From: Branchiostoma belcheri
Lineage: Eukaryota; Chordata; Leptocardii; Amphioxiformes; Branchiostomatidae
Length of the DNA: 64,000 bases
Assembly (NCBI RefSeq): GCF_001625305.1
Contig: NW_017803842.1
Location: forward strand, 215,149-279,148
Direction: 5' to 3'
How positions within the stretch are numbered: position 1 is the stretch's first letter; each line of letters opens with the position of its first letter. The notes under the pieces were generated by a model. That model ran no database searches and was not told the DNA's origin. It was given only the letters and a program-made list of their open reading frames with translations. Positions 1-23,150 of the stretch are shown here, one piece after another. The position numbers were made by a program, and so were the translations under genes.

Positions 1-819
1 ACGTTCGACTCATGTGTGAAAAAACAATTGACACCTATATGCCGATTACCCCTTGATTTACATAAATACAAAGCGCCCACAAGCGGCCCCCGCTATTGTT
101 AGAAAATTTACGATGCCGCGACCGGGCGACAGGCACATTGTTTGGAGCAAGTTTGGAGTGATTTTGAGGATTGAAATAATATTTAGTATGATTTTGAAGA
201 ATTGGAGGGGGATATATCCACACACGTAGTACTACACTTGAATCAGGGACCTTTGCTTGAATGTAAAGTTACACACTAGCGCGAGCGGGTGTTCCATATC
301 TCTGTGTTTTAAACTGAAGCCCCAAGAAACAAACACAACGTGCCAAGCTTCTGTTTTTTTGCCAAAAAATACAAGCAGACACGGACTAGATAAGATCGGG
401 AACCCACATGTATATGAAGCATGAATGTCTGGACATGTCCCTGGTGCACGTTTCTGGTACATAAATGGCGATCTTCCGCTTGGCTTCGGAAAATGCAACC
501 CCTAAAGTACGGACCCGATCTTCTCCCATGACTTTCTAAGTCCACCGTACAAGTCCATCTACAGAATTTCCTACAACATGGTGCAATGTTTGAACCCAGC
601 GACCGGAAAAAATCGACAACGACCGCCGATAAAATGTACAGGAATGTAAACAAAATGGTCCGTACATTCAAAGAAAAACGTTCACTAATACAGGAAAAAC
701 GGCGTAACAACATTATAGCGAGATAAAATCTGTGTATTTTCTTACATATTTTACGGCTGAAAACATAAGTGACTTCGACGAAAACGGCTGTAAACTTGTC
801 CATGTTTGTCGTACGGCGA

Positions 820-1130
820 TGAAACAAACATCAAAATCTCCGCCATTTTCTTCTCTACGCGATGCCGACGTCTGCGCATGGCAGCCGCGCAACCCAAATA
901 AGGAAACTGTCGGAAAACGCAGGGGTAGCGAAGTAGTCTTCGGAAGGCTTCGGCGCCCATGACGTCATGGTGCTGCTCATTAGCTATGCCAACGTCATGA
1001 TTCGGCCGAAAACCCCGCGAAAGGGTGAGTCCAACGTTGACATCAATCGGGGGCCGCGCGGGCATGAAGACAAAGGGACGCAGCGGGACTCGGCGCGGCG
1101 GAACAATGGCCACCGCGGGGTGTTAATTGC
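820..1130. promoter_or_regulatory. CpG-rich block with CRE palindrome, possible orphan promoter
   Basis: The block is much richer in CpG than its surroundings. It contains the 14-base perfect palindrome CCATGACGTCATGG (957-970), which includes a full cAMP-response element TGACGTCA, and a half-site ACGTCATGA about 25 bases on. A good splice-donor-like sequence (GGTGAGTCC) follows at about 1024. Such blocks usually mark a promoter or first exon, but I could not connect it to any coding exon. The nearest gene start is 7.5 kb away. Confidence 0.3.
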
Positions 1131-1989
1131 GAGCCCAGTCCTTGTGTATAATGTCCTTGCTTGGAGAGTTTGATTCTTTGAATGAATGGCTCAGAATTTT
1201 GTATCTGCTGACAAGTTCGTTAAATTATTATATTTAAATGTACTGCAATTGATTTTGCAATGGTATACCCTTTAAAGCTCCAGACAGTAAGGTTTTTATG
1301 AGCATTTCCAAAAGACATGTGTTCTCAGTTGATAGCAGCATGCAGTTCCCTCTCGGTTCACCAGGTGTCCCTTTTGAGCTGTTTACAGCTTACTGCAAGA
1401 TCCAAGTTGTAGCAGTATCAAGACATGTCACTTGGAGGCATGCCTAAAACACTGGCCTACAAACTATTGACAGTATTGTCGTATAGATTTGTTTTTAAGT
1501 CAAGCAATAATGAATAGTAATGGCATGCAGTAGGCTCGAAGAGTAGGAATAATAAAGCAGCTAATGTGATATCCAGGAAAATTATCTTGCTTAAAAAGGA
1601 TCACAGAGGATACTTTTTGTAAAGAAGGGATTAAGTTTGGATCTTGGATGACATTAAACCTTAAAGATGTAAGTAATCCTCCTGCCTCTTGCTTACGAGT
1701 AAATCCGTTGGCAGAGATGTTCCAGATCACCACAGGGCTCGAAATACTTTTTTCTGCATGCTGAAAAAATGATCTACAACAGACAAATCTTACCTGCACT
1801 GCTCAGATTTTAGGAAGTGTGAATCATGTTCAGACAAATTGCCATTATGTCTTTTGTGCTCAGAGTTCTCACTAGGCCGTTTACTGGTACTTTGTAGGGG
1901 CCCCCTATGCTATGATTGGGACCCTATATACACAGTCTTTCCTAGTATAGGAGTATATATAGGAATATATACAGCGCAGTCAAATATGT

Positions 1990-2440
1990 TCAAACCGGCC
2001 ATCCAGGGGACCAAAGAAAAGTGGTCACCTTGGACAGGTTGTCTTGAAGGGGGTCGCCTCACAACATGACTGAGGCATAAAATGGTTTTCCAAGTTGAGA
2101 TGTTTTAATGTCAAATGCTGTAAGCATCTTCAGTTCTGTGGTGAATGCATGTGGGGAGGGTGGAACCATTTACGTCAAATAAAAACATAATCCAGCGGTC
2201 GAGGCAAACTCGCTGGTTTCTCAATGATTTTCATTAGTTATCATCAATAATCGAAAATGATGTGGTCACCATGGGCAGGTATTGGGCCTGGAGCAGACCC
2301 AACTCAGGGTGGTCGCGTTGGCCAGGTGGTCACCTTGGACAGGATGCTTCATGCTTGTGTCAATGGGGAAAATTTTGAGGACCAAGAAAAAGCAGTCACC
2401 ATGGTCAGGTGGTCCATCATAAAAGTGACCCATCATAAAA
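1990..2440 (+). repeat. dispersed GGTCACC...GACAGG motif cluster
   Basis: Four near-copies of GTCACC(T/A)TGG(A/G)CAGG occur at about 2025, 2265, 2327 and 2395. A reverse-orientation copy lies at 9730-9755. This is a low-copy repetitive motif with no coding sense. Confidence 0.45.
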
Positions 2441-3587
2441 GATTAAAATTTGACTTTTAGTTTAGGCTACAACAAAGGCAAAACATATCTTGTACCTGAA
2501 AAAAACACACAAAGTACATAGATGATGTGACCAAAGAAATGGGGAAAAGTCCAGGAATTGGAATTAAAAAAATACCTCTTTTCCACACCTCCACAGCGAA
2601 TGGTCTCTCCTGAAAGTGAAGACAAGTTGAGTCAGACTGTGTAAGGACATGAACCCTCGGAGGTGTCTCAGCTGATTGAAAGAGAGATTTATCATTTGGC
2701 CCTGGACACTGGGCAGACTCACCAGTGCAAAAGCTATCTCCCTTTTATAACCTATAGGCATAACTAAGTCACGAGTTGTTTCTTTGAACCCTCCGGGCTA
2801 AGCATGTTTCCTATTGAAAACCATATGAACATGGTAATCAGTTTATACATGTGGTATACTCAGTTCAAGACCTGCAATATATCACTGACTAAAAATGTCA
2901 TATCAAACCCTAGGAGGCAGCTTTTATGGTGTCAGAGAAAATGCCCGGTTCAGTAACTTATGTTTCATCTACACATGCCTAAAAGCAGCCATAAAAATGT
3001 CGCATGAAATGAATATTGGCATCTGTTGCGGTAACGCTCTCCTAGCAAAACGTGAACGACTGCGAACTCCGCTCTTCCATAAAGTAAAATTGCACTCTCT
3101 CTCCAACTCATCACCTGTACATTGGCCGACAATTTCATAGTCAGGGCAGATTTGAATAGATTAGTTGAGATTACATATTGGGGCCACTGGAGACATTGAA
3201 TTAAGACTGTATAGAATGAGTAGTGATGTCTCAGGAGGAGAGGGAGTGTGTTTTTGGATGATAACCATGTGCTGGTGGTGTAGGTACCGTAAAATGGCAA
3301 TCTGTTGCTGTGCAGGTTGGGGAATATGTGTTAGGAAGTCTGTAAGTACTGTACATAATCTGCATTTATTATTGTAAGTTGCTGTACATACTATTATCAT
3401 TCACATTTAGTAATCAATTCTGTTGTAGCATAGCAGCAACTTATGCCAACTTGGAATTAGAAATTTAGCTGTAATATATTTAACATGATGCAGATGTACT
3501 CTAGATCTTGAAGCAGAGGTTTTGATAGTTTTTTTTACACAATTACAGCCTTTTCAACATTTATAATTCAATATTTCCCAAGTAAAT

Positions 3588-5678
3588 CTACAGTACCGTT
3601 CGCGTTATAGTTAACCGGGTACACCGTTACTAACGAGTTAGATTTTCGTCAGAAAATGGTTAGAAAATCGTCAGTATTTGGTTAGATTTTCGTCAGAAAA
3701 TGGTTAGAAAATCGTCAGAAATTATTTCTAACGCGTTACCGTTTGCGTTAATGTGATAGGGTCGGATTTCATGTTTGTTTTGCGCGCCGACAAGACAATA
3801 GCAATTTGCCACCTCCTGGGGCGTCCGCAAATGTGTTGCGATGTTGCCCCTTGAAAAATAACAGCACCAGAGGCAAGTGGACATGTGATTCGTAAAATAA
3901 CTTTGTGGTTTATCCATGTGTCGACTGTGTGAAGCGAATTGTGCTATCTTTTAATGCTATCTATAGTTATTTCTAGCGGAAAATTACGTTGTGTAATACA
4001 ATGTATGTCAACAAAGTGTAGCAGTGGGCAGACGATGTCTTGTACATTTTGTACCAGCGGCGGCCTACCGCTCTCACAGGACGTCATGGGACGTGACGAA
4101 ACAAGAAATATCTGCCGTAGAAGAAATATAAATCGGTAACTCATGCCTTAAATTCACGGCGGTTTTTGACACAAAAGAAAAATTATTATAATTTTTGTAA
4201 GGCGCGCGGCTTACTAGTAGTAGCGGCTTACTCACGGTAAAATGTACCGTCACTCCCGGCGCAAGGACTCGGTTCGCCAGCTGAGGACTTTCCACAACCA
4301 TGATGATATCATAGTTAATAAAGGAATATATAATAGATCTATCATGTTGAAATGATAATTGTAATACATGGTTCTATTTAATAGCGGTAGTTTTGTTTCT
4401 TATTTTGAGGGGGGAAACTGTCAAAAATCGAGGGAACGCAAACTGAGATCGGCTCACTTCCGGGTGCATAACGCCAAAATTTCTCGACGATTATATAAAA
4501 ATGACCACTCATTTGCCGCCTACGGTAGCGTGTACATGGTAGTGCGATCATATCGTGCCAAAGTCAGCGTCAAACGTCAGAAAATCCCCGTAAAAATATA
4601 GTTGCACAAACACATTTCCCGCGCACTCAGGGCCGGTCGCCCTGGCCGCGGCCGCCCTGTGTGCAGCATGCTCATTATAATATGCAAGTAGCTACGCTCT
4701 GATTGGTTCACCTTAGATGACCTGCGCTGTGATTGGCTAGAACGAAGCCCGTTGCATGCTGGGGCGCCAGGGCGCGCGAAGTGCAGAGAGCTCGATCTCG
4801 AGAAAGCCACATTTACGCTGGTTTCTACCTTATTTCTACGACTAATTAGCAACATCCTAGTGACGAAATGCGTACTCAAAAGAATTTTCGGGAAAAATAT
4901 ATATGCACATGTGGATTTGTGGTGCCTTTGGCGTAATTTTGTTGGTCACGTACAACGTAATGTAACACGGAAGTGCACGGAGTCGGAGTCGCGGCACGGC
5001 TTTCTGTCCCACTCTAAACAAAACCCCAAGGACATAACAAAACTCCCCAAAACTGGTCAATAATTAGCCATAAAAATGTTTGTGGGCACGTGTAAATATG
5101 CTGCCTTTTTTCGAGTGTTATAGGAATTATTCGCGATGTTTTTGCACATCCCTAACGTTACCTCACGCCGGGCCCGCCGCCTATTATGTACGGCGGACCG
5201 GGGTATTTATAACTTCAGATCATCTAGGATTGTATATTCGGTGGTAAAATAAGTAAACAAACACAGAGAAAAACAGCAAAATAAAGTTGACAAACAGCAA
5301 AATAAAGTTGACAAACTATAGAAACGCTTGCATGGGCAACACTGACAAAAGAAAATGTCGATCTAATTGATGCGTCGGTTTTAAACGTTACTGTCATATA
5401 GTAAAATGCGGGCTAGATCAACGTTCCTTCCGCTGTTCCAGCGGTGTGTATCGGTAATTTCCCGCCCCGCATGAGGTAAATTAGTACTCCTCCCACGATT
5501 CCTGTGATGTTACCGCGCCTGCATATGAATGGAGAAGTCTGACGAAAAAGAAACGCGTTACTTTCGGAAAAGTAACGGAAAGCTTTCGGAAAAGTAAACA
5601 GTTAATAACGGAAAACTAATGGGAAAAAATGCGTTAGTAACGGCCGTTAGGGTAACTATAACGCGAACGGTACTGTAG
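3588..5678. mobile_element. 2.1 kb DNA-transposon-like element with terminal inverted repeats
   Basis: The left end reads CTACAGTACCGTTCGCGTTA and the right end is its exact reverse complement; the match continues for about 25 bases with few differences. Just inside the left end are short subrepeats (GGTTAGATTTTCGTCAG and relatives, 3636-3722). The right end has a different internal repeat (TTTCGGAAAAGTAACGG). The interior has no transposase-like frame, so the element is non-autonomous or very old. It is CpG-rich at 4600-5200 and includes two ATTGG (reverse CCAAT) boxes near 4700 and 4732. The superfamily is not assigned. Confidence 0.7.
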
Positions 5679-6279
5679 TGGCTGCAATTTTTTTCATTGT
5701 TGAGGGAAGAAAAAAGGAAACTCAATGACACAATGAAAAACACTGAATCATAGGAAAGGCTGAAAAAAAAAAACACAAAATAACCTTGACTAAGAGCTTT
5801 CAAAAGTATGCATGATGACATACAAATTTTAAAAGTACAGTGTACAATTTCTTATTACAAGTGGTTTTCTATTGTTAAATTAGGGCTACTTCTTTTCATA
5901 TGATTTATGTTATTTGAAGTGTTTTGTCATATTTTGATCTAGTCCATTTCAACTAGCAATACCATACGGTATACAAAATCATATTACCCACTTGCAAAAT
6001 GGAATAACCTATAAAGACATACGTACCAATTTCTGGAAATTACATATTTTCCGGAATAGGACAGTATTTTGTGACAGGAGAATTTTGTTATAGGACATTA
6101 GGAGAATTTTTCCCATAACTCCCATCGTACGGGCGTCATAAATTCTACAGGTAGCGCCTTTTGCCGTCTCCGGAATTTAGATTGTATGATATTGATGGCA
6201 TGATACCAGTTATAATATAATTTCTTTGCCTGACTTATTCATGATGTCCAGATCTAATGGAAGATGGGCCATTTAGCTT

Positions 6280-6515
6280 CAACTTTTTGTTTCACAGAAG
6301 GAAAACATCTTTTGCTCTGTTCCTCCATACAAATAAGGTTGACCCGGACCAGATGGCTGTCACCATGGTTACTGGTACTGTAGCATACACCCTGTGGTGC
6401 TGGGTTATATTATGTAGCAAGTGGCAGGAAACAATTGGAGGGGCCGGTCACATAATATATGAATGTGTTTGAGTAAAAATAAACGGTGTAGTAGTTAGGC
6501 TAGACCATCTAAAAT
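6280..6515 (+). repeat. dispersed repeat, copy 1
   Basis: Shares a series of blocks with 8925-9165: CTTCACAGAAGGAAAAC, CACCCTGTGGTG(C/T)TGGGT, TGTTTGAGTAA(A/G)AATAAAC, and a closing TTAGGC(T/C)AGACCAT. The order is the same in both. It looks like a short interspersed element; the class is not identified. Confidence 0.55.
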
Positions 6516-7161
6516 TATGCATTTGCTTTGGAAATGTTACCTTTCCAGAAACTCTAATTCTTTTGTATTTTGTTCTTCAAAAAGTTTTTCGAATGTCTTT
6601 GGTATTCGAGGTAAGCAGAGTTCTTTTTCTAATCCCTGAGTGAAGTTTTCAAAGAGTATTGAGGTAGACCTGGATAAACTCTTGTTAAAATTGCTTTACA
6701 GTACACTGGATGAACATGATTTGATAAATCTCGTCTTAGTCTTGTTGAGGTCCAAATTACACTCCAGTAGTGGTGTTCATGCATTGTAACCTTGACCCTC
6801 TGTATCTGTAAAGGCAGCTTCTATCCTCCCCGGCCCAATTATGTGCATTTTCTTCCACACTGCTGACTGATGTCTGTAGCCGTGTGCTCATATCAGCACG
6901 GTTCTAGGTTTGTGGTACAAGGAAACAAATTATTTCCCCTGAGAAAAACGCTTCCGCACACTTCGTCTGACATGAATGGTACTACAGATTGCTGTGAGGC
7001 ATTTAATTTCAATTTGTAGATGTAAGAACAACGTTTCTCTTAGATGTGAGACAGTATAGGCCAGTAGGTGGTCGTGAAGTACCTATGTAGTTACAAGATA
7101 AAATGTTACAGTGGTGCAAGAGAAAAAGCAATCATGTACATCTAAGATGCAAGTATAATGT

Positions 7162-7486
7162 CAGGACTCAAAATCCAGGGTGCATATGCAGGTCAGTGTA
7201 GGTAAAATTGGAGCTGTGCAGGTACATTGTATTTCTAATGTCTACCTGCACTAACTGCACTGGTCCATGTACTGGATTGATTTTCAGATGTAAATGTATG
7301 TAGATATTTATCTGATACATTCACTGCTGTTACTAACTGAAGTACAAGAAAAATAATGGCAATGGTTTCTGAACAATGTTAGTATGATTCATACTTGTCA
7401 TAAGCCTGATGAGTAGTGCCGGTAAAATTTGTCTGGTGCCGGTAATTTTCAATGTTACCTGTGAGGAAAAAGTATTTTGAGCCCTG
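7162..7486. mobile_element. short hAT-like non-autonomous element (CAGGGCTCGAAAT ends)
   Basis: The element begins CAGGACTCAAAATCC and ends with the inverse TATTTTGAGCCCTG. The interior has one copy of the GTGCAGG...CCTGCAC unit that is tandemly repeated in PRMT1 intron 2. The same end sequence recurs at 11.3, 11.8, 12.2, 12.9, 13.7, 14.4, 27.15 and 27.68 kb. CAG(G)-starting ends are typical of hAT elements; the superfamily call is inference. Confidence 0.55.
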
Positions 7487-7669
7487 AATGTACAAACGTA
7501 CTGATGTGCACCATAGAATTTATATCAACTTGAGCCATTTTCAGCCAATCCCCATCATCCCGAGACCACACCTGTAGTGGAAATGTTGCACCTGTGGAAG
7601 TGGTATACAAGTATTTGATGATGATAGTCCATGTAGTGTGATGTGTCCATGGAGACAGGCCGTTAACAT

Positions 7670-8643
7670 TTATAGCACGTCCTGCGTGTGTGTGTAATGC
7701 CCCGCGCACCGTGCTACCAGTTGCTCTGTAGTTACACCAGCGATTCGTCACTCTGGCAACATCCCGCGGAGCTCGCTCTTCCCGCGGTGGTGCGGGGAAG
7801 TCCCCGGCAGAGCTGTTGACGCTAACACGCCGCAGCAAGTTGAAGCGTTGCTGCAGAGATACTCGGTTTAGTTTTGTCTGGGCTGCAGCAGGTTTCCCTG
7901 GCGTGTTGCCTTCTCATCTCCAGTATGAGCTGAGTTAGTCTCCCCACTGGGAGTGGGTGTGGAACAGTGATTAGGTTATCTGGGCTGTGGTTACGCGGAT
8001 ATCTCTCCATACTGATGTGTTGGTAATTACTTGTTGTTCCCGTCATGCCTGCGTGTGTATCGTGTCGCTACATGTGTAAACCCTGCAGCCTACCCGGGAG
8101 CCAATTTGTCCTGTGCAGCGCACGGCACAACAACAGGTGACTGGGCTTGTCTGCAGACCTCATTATTTCTACATGTGCATGGATCATGCCAGGCTGGGCA
8201 GACCTGTGGGAAAGCAATTAGTGCGCAGCCACACGGCTTTTTAAACCCGTGGACGCGAGTCTGTAACGAGATTTGAATCCGTGAAGCGTCAGCGGCCTTA
8301 TCCGATGTAGAATCAGGTGTTGGGAAGTCTGGGAACAAGATCTGAATGCAGATTTTATTAGTGCCGAGGCAGCGGGCCCTTGTTGCATCTCCACCGCGTC
8401 CTTCNNNNNNNNNNNNNNNNNNNNNNNNNNNNNNNNNNNNNNNNNNNNNNNNNNNNNNNNNNNNNNNNNNNNNNNNNNNNNNNNNNNNNNNNNNNNNNNN
8501 NNNNNNNNNNNNNNNNNNNNNNNNNNNNNNNNNNNNNCTCCCAGATGGTAACTGATCTTTCTGGCTGAAACGTTTCCCCCAGGCGGTAACAGGTAATCAT
8601 TGTCGGGCGGAAGTCTTGGTAGCCAGACTCGTGCTGTAACAAT
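7670..8643 (+). promoter_or_regulatory. CpG-rich upstream region of PRMT1, probable promoter
   Basis: GC and CpG content rise sharply from about 7670 (for example CGCGGAGCTCGCTCTTCCCG near 7765) up to about 8870, then fall. The block lies just before the first candidate exon of the PRMT1 gene and is interrupted by the assembly gap. No TATA box is evident, which fits a CpG-type housekeeping promoter. The transcription start site cannot be placed. Confidence 0.45.
8405..8537. other. assembly gap (133 N)
   Basis: Run of N within the CpG-rich PRMT1 upstream region. Frames running across it are meaningless. Confidence 1.
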
Positions 8644-8829
8644 ATGGGGAACATGATCGCCGGCGCTGAACCACAGACTGCGCTAGAGGAGGAGGCTTGC
8701 CAGGATTTTGCGGCTATGGCCAGGATATCTTCTCACTGGTCTGTGGAGGACGGTTGTGTCCGGGAGGGGTTGGCGTTCGGATGGGGAGGGAGGGGAGCGG
8801 TACAGACGGACCGGGCCAGGACGGCGCAG
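8644..8829 (+). CDS. PRMT1: candidate PRMT1 first exon with N-myristoylation-type start
   Basis: An ATG in good context (A at -3, G at +4), 24 bases after an in-frame TAG, opens a 62-codon frame. It ends at CAG|GTAGCG in phase 0, exactly the phase needed to join the exon at 10500. The predicted start is MGNMIAGAEPQ. Gly2 with Ala6 fits the N-myristoylation pattern, as in vertebrate PRMT8. The last third (Gly/Ala/Arg-rich) does not look like conserved protein. The exon may therefore be 5'UTR, with translation starting at the downstream ATG at 10518. Confidence 0.35.
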
Positions 8830-8924
8830 GTAGCGGCTCGGTGTCCCTCGGTGTAATCGTGGACGTGTTCGTGTGTGTCAGTCTCCGTACGTGGTCGTGA
8901 AACGTATGTATAAACTAAATCATG

Positions 8925-9165
8925 TTTATCTTCACAGAAGGAAAACGTATTGTTTTTTGCTCTGTTTCTTCTCCTTCTTCTCCAAACACATAAGGTCAAT
9001 GACCTGGACCATGGTAACCGGTGCTGTGGCAGACACCCTGTGGTGTTGGGTCACATTATGGTGTGAGCACAGTTGGAAGTACTGGTCACCATATATATAA
9101 TGTTTGAGTAAGAATAAACAGTGCAGTTACCACTGTAGTTTGTTAGGCCAGACCATGCTAAGGTA
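8925..9165 (+). repeat. dispersed repeat, copy 2
   Basis: Partner of 6280-6515, with the same ordered blocks. It lies inside PRMT1 intron 1 if the 8644 exon is used. The remainder of that intron (9170-10499) shows no further feature beyond AT-rich sequence. Confidence 0.55.
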
Positions 9166-10499
9166 AACATTATGTATTTGCGCTGCAAATGTTACCTTTC
9201 TAATTCTAGTTATGATGTGTTATTTGGTGTCCAAGGAGTCATTGAAAACTGTATATATACTATAACTACAAAATAAATGAACTAAAACTTGGCCGAACTG
9301 AAATAATCCTGACAGTTTGACCCTTGGAGTGTTGAACAGCAACAGATTGTGGTTATCCTTCTTATCTGTTCCCTTTACTATTTGACGTAGCAGTGAATAA
9401 ATATAGAAAGTTTAACGTATGTAGCGGTAGACAAATTAGTACATGTATGTGCTATTGAGCATGTCTGCCTGCCGACCTGCCTTGGTAAAAAGGTCAGGGA
9501 CTGGTTCCTTGGCTCTTCTAATCAGGACATACATTTTCCCTGTGAACTGGCAGAAGTACAAATGTAACCCAACAAATCATAGAAATAGAGGTACAAAGGT
9601 TGATACAGAAAGAAATGAGTTTCTTTGTGAAGACCACAGGGTAACTTGTTGCTAACAAAAAGTAAAAAACATGTACATATACATGTACAAAGGAGCATTT
9701 TTACACAAGGACCACCTGGCCTATCTAAGGTGACCACCTGTCCACATTGACCAGATTTGATAGGTTCTGAATGATCTTGTACAGTTTTGTATTGTATGTG
9801 GCTTCAGTACCAAAGTATATTCCTTAGATCTACTTCACTTTTTCAGTAGAATTATAAATCTCTCGGGTCATAACAGGTCTATTGTCAGGTAGCTTTCATG
9901 GTTTTGTTGCTTCATTGATTCCCAGCCTTTGGTATATAGATTTTTCTCTTCATGGGTACGGTTTGGTATGACTCTATGAGAAACAAGAGACTCGAATTTG
10001 GGAAAAATCTGGAATGGGTTTCTTAACTGCTATGAGGATTCACGTCACTTTCACATGTACAAAACTGTAAATCTTCAATATACTAGTACTAGTAGTAGGT
10101 CAAAGCTTTATTTCCTGTACAGGTAGATTCTTGTAATTGATAGATCACCAACTTATCTTGTAATTACACTTATCTTTATTTACTCATCCATTTTGTGGTT
10201 ATGTATAAACAGGTATGTTGTTATTGTGTTTTACTCATGTTGTATTAACTTGTATATATGTTTTTGAGTAAAACTAAAAGGCTTTGTGTAAGCAATTGTG
10301 TTTTTTGCCAGATACGCTTTAAATATATGTGTATACATAAAAAATTTGGGTTTCTTTGGGTGGGTAAATTTTTGTGTGTGGGATCTTTGCTTTTGCAGAA
10401 GTAGTGTTTTCAAGATTCCATTTCAATATAGAATAGGAAGTAGAACTTCAGTTTTAGCTGTGACTCACGTTTTTGTGTTGTTGTTGTGTTTACCCGCAG

Positions 10500-21549
<11,050 letters not shown>

Positions 21550-23150
21550 AGACGTGCCAACCCCCCCTGCAATATTTCTGAATGGTCTAGTCCAGCATCG
21601 TCGCAGGGGATTCTGGGATATGCCATCCAGAAAGCAAGGATGTAAGGACACTTTGACCTTTTGACGGGTTCAATTGCATGCTGGGAAATGCAGGGCACTA
21701 TGGGTAGCATAAGGGGGAAATATCATTACCGTGACATTATAGGTTACACAGTATACTTTTGCTACCCATAATGCACTGCATCTCCCAGCATGCCTTGGGA
21801 TCCGTGAGAAGGTCTAGTAGGCAACCGCAAAAAAAAATGCAACACTTGAATAATGAGACTTCCCAAAAACTGGTGAAAAGTTTTTGACTTCTAGTCCATT
21901 TTTAGTAGTTTGAAAAGAAAATCAGCAATTTCTCACCAAGACCTAACCCTCTAACAAGAACAAGTCGTTCACATATTATTTTGATGTTGGAGAGAAACAT
22001 TTGAAAATGGACAAAAACTTCTCTGAGATATTAGAATTTTACAACAGGAAGGAGCATTTACACAAAAGATGAGCATCAAAAACATTGAAAGGAAACATAA
22101 AAACGTAAAAGGCATTAAAAAAAAGTAAAAGCTACTACGGTATGACGAAAAGAAGAAATTTGTGGAGTTACACAGACATCATGTATTTAAGAAAACTATA
22201 CTTAATATTACATTTTATATTTCCTGTAAACTCGTGCAAGAATTTTGATGGTGAATCAATGTTCTAACAAAAATCTTATACTGCTGTAATAGCTGAGATA
22301 CACAATCATGTGTTTCAGTATTAAGAAATTCATGATTGCTCCTTACATGTTAACAAACCTCACATCATTAATAAGTATATTCTCTGTTGGTTACTATTGA
22401 TAACTTACCACAAAAACTTGCTTGTTCAGGTTAAGCTTTGAGGACGTTGTGTGTATCAGCCAGTACAATCTTTGTACAAATGTATCGTTTCGTCTTCTTA
22501 TTATTACGATGAAATACTAAAATCCCTAAACATCTTTTGTAAGAGAACTAGAAACACATGAATAGTAATATCAGCATATACATTTTGTACAGTTCATACA
22601 TGTACACCCCAATGTCACGCAATGAACCACCAAGAACTACAAGTAAGAAGAAAGTAGATGAAAGATACATTCTTGTCCCAGGCAGTGAGCTTGACCTTTG
22701 TGTATTAGGATTTTTTCCAGTTGTATGGCATCGTATTCAGGACCAAAGAAGGGGGAAACATTCGAGTTTGGTATAAGAGGGAGAGATGCCACCTTGTTTT
22801 GTATCAACTATCTTAAGATAAGCCGTTATTTGTGTAATATTGAAGTCTTTTTAAGCCCCACATGTATCATTGTTTCCCCCCTAACACTCCAAGACAATGT
22901 TATGTATACAGAAATGAATTACACTGCTGAAAGTGACTAGCTCACTTTTAAAAGTCAACCCTGTAGACTTAATACTTTAATTCTAGCCTGTATTGTATAG
23001 TGTACATGTCTGTAAGGAGCTGTAAGTGTCCGCCATGTGTATGTAGGTAAAACTTTAACGTCACAGTCTCATTACACACTGCGCATGGCACCTATCACTG
23101 TGATGACAGGTTTTTGAAGTTTTCAATAAAGTGAGTCCATTTGAAGATTT
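21550..23150 (+). other. PRMT1: PRMT1 3' untranslated region
   Basis: About 1.6 kb from stop to the first good polyadenylation signal. It contains an inverted pair around CCCAGCATGC (21668-21796: GCATGCTGGGAAATGCAGGG / CCCATAATGCACTGC...AGCATGC). A 72-codon frame (22558-22776) is also open in the inverted copy, with four substitutions. I regard it as non-coding because the truncated third copy breaks it with an insertion. Confidence 0.7.

Larger units (their letters stand above)
1..3587. other. intergenic stretch, no convincing gene
   Basis: No open frame here carries a recognisable domain. The longest (about 172 codons on the minus strand, 309-827) overlaps other frames and has no family resemblance. 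The stretch contains a CpG-rich block around 820-1130, a repeated GGTCACC-type motif at 1990-2440, and one isolated transposon-end sequence (CAGGGCTCGAAATAC) at 1733. The rest is AT-rich with nothing I can name. Confidence 0.6.

Noticed and set aside
309-827. 172-codon minus-strand frame as a gene
   Set aside because: No start context, no domain, Cys/Arg/Phe-rich composition typical of chance frames, and overlapping frames of similar length on both strands.
8346-8654. Frames running through the N gap (8346-8654, both strands)
   Set aside because: They consist largely of unknown bases and carry no information.
22558-22776. Conserved 72-codon frame in the PRMT1 3'UTR as a second cistron
   Set aside because: Open in copies A and C, but substitutions are not biased to silent sites and copy B has an insertion that breaks it; AT-rich UTR sequence.
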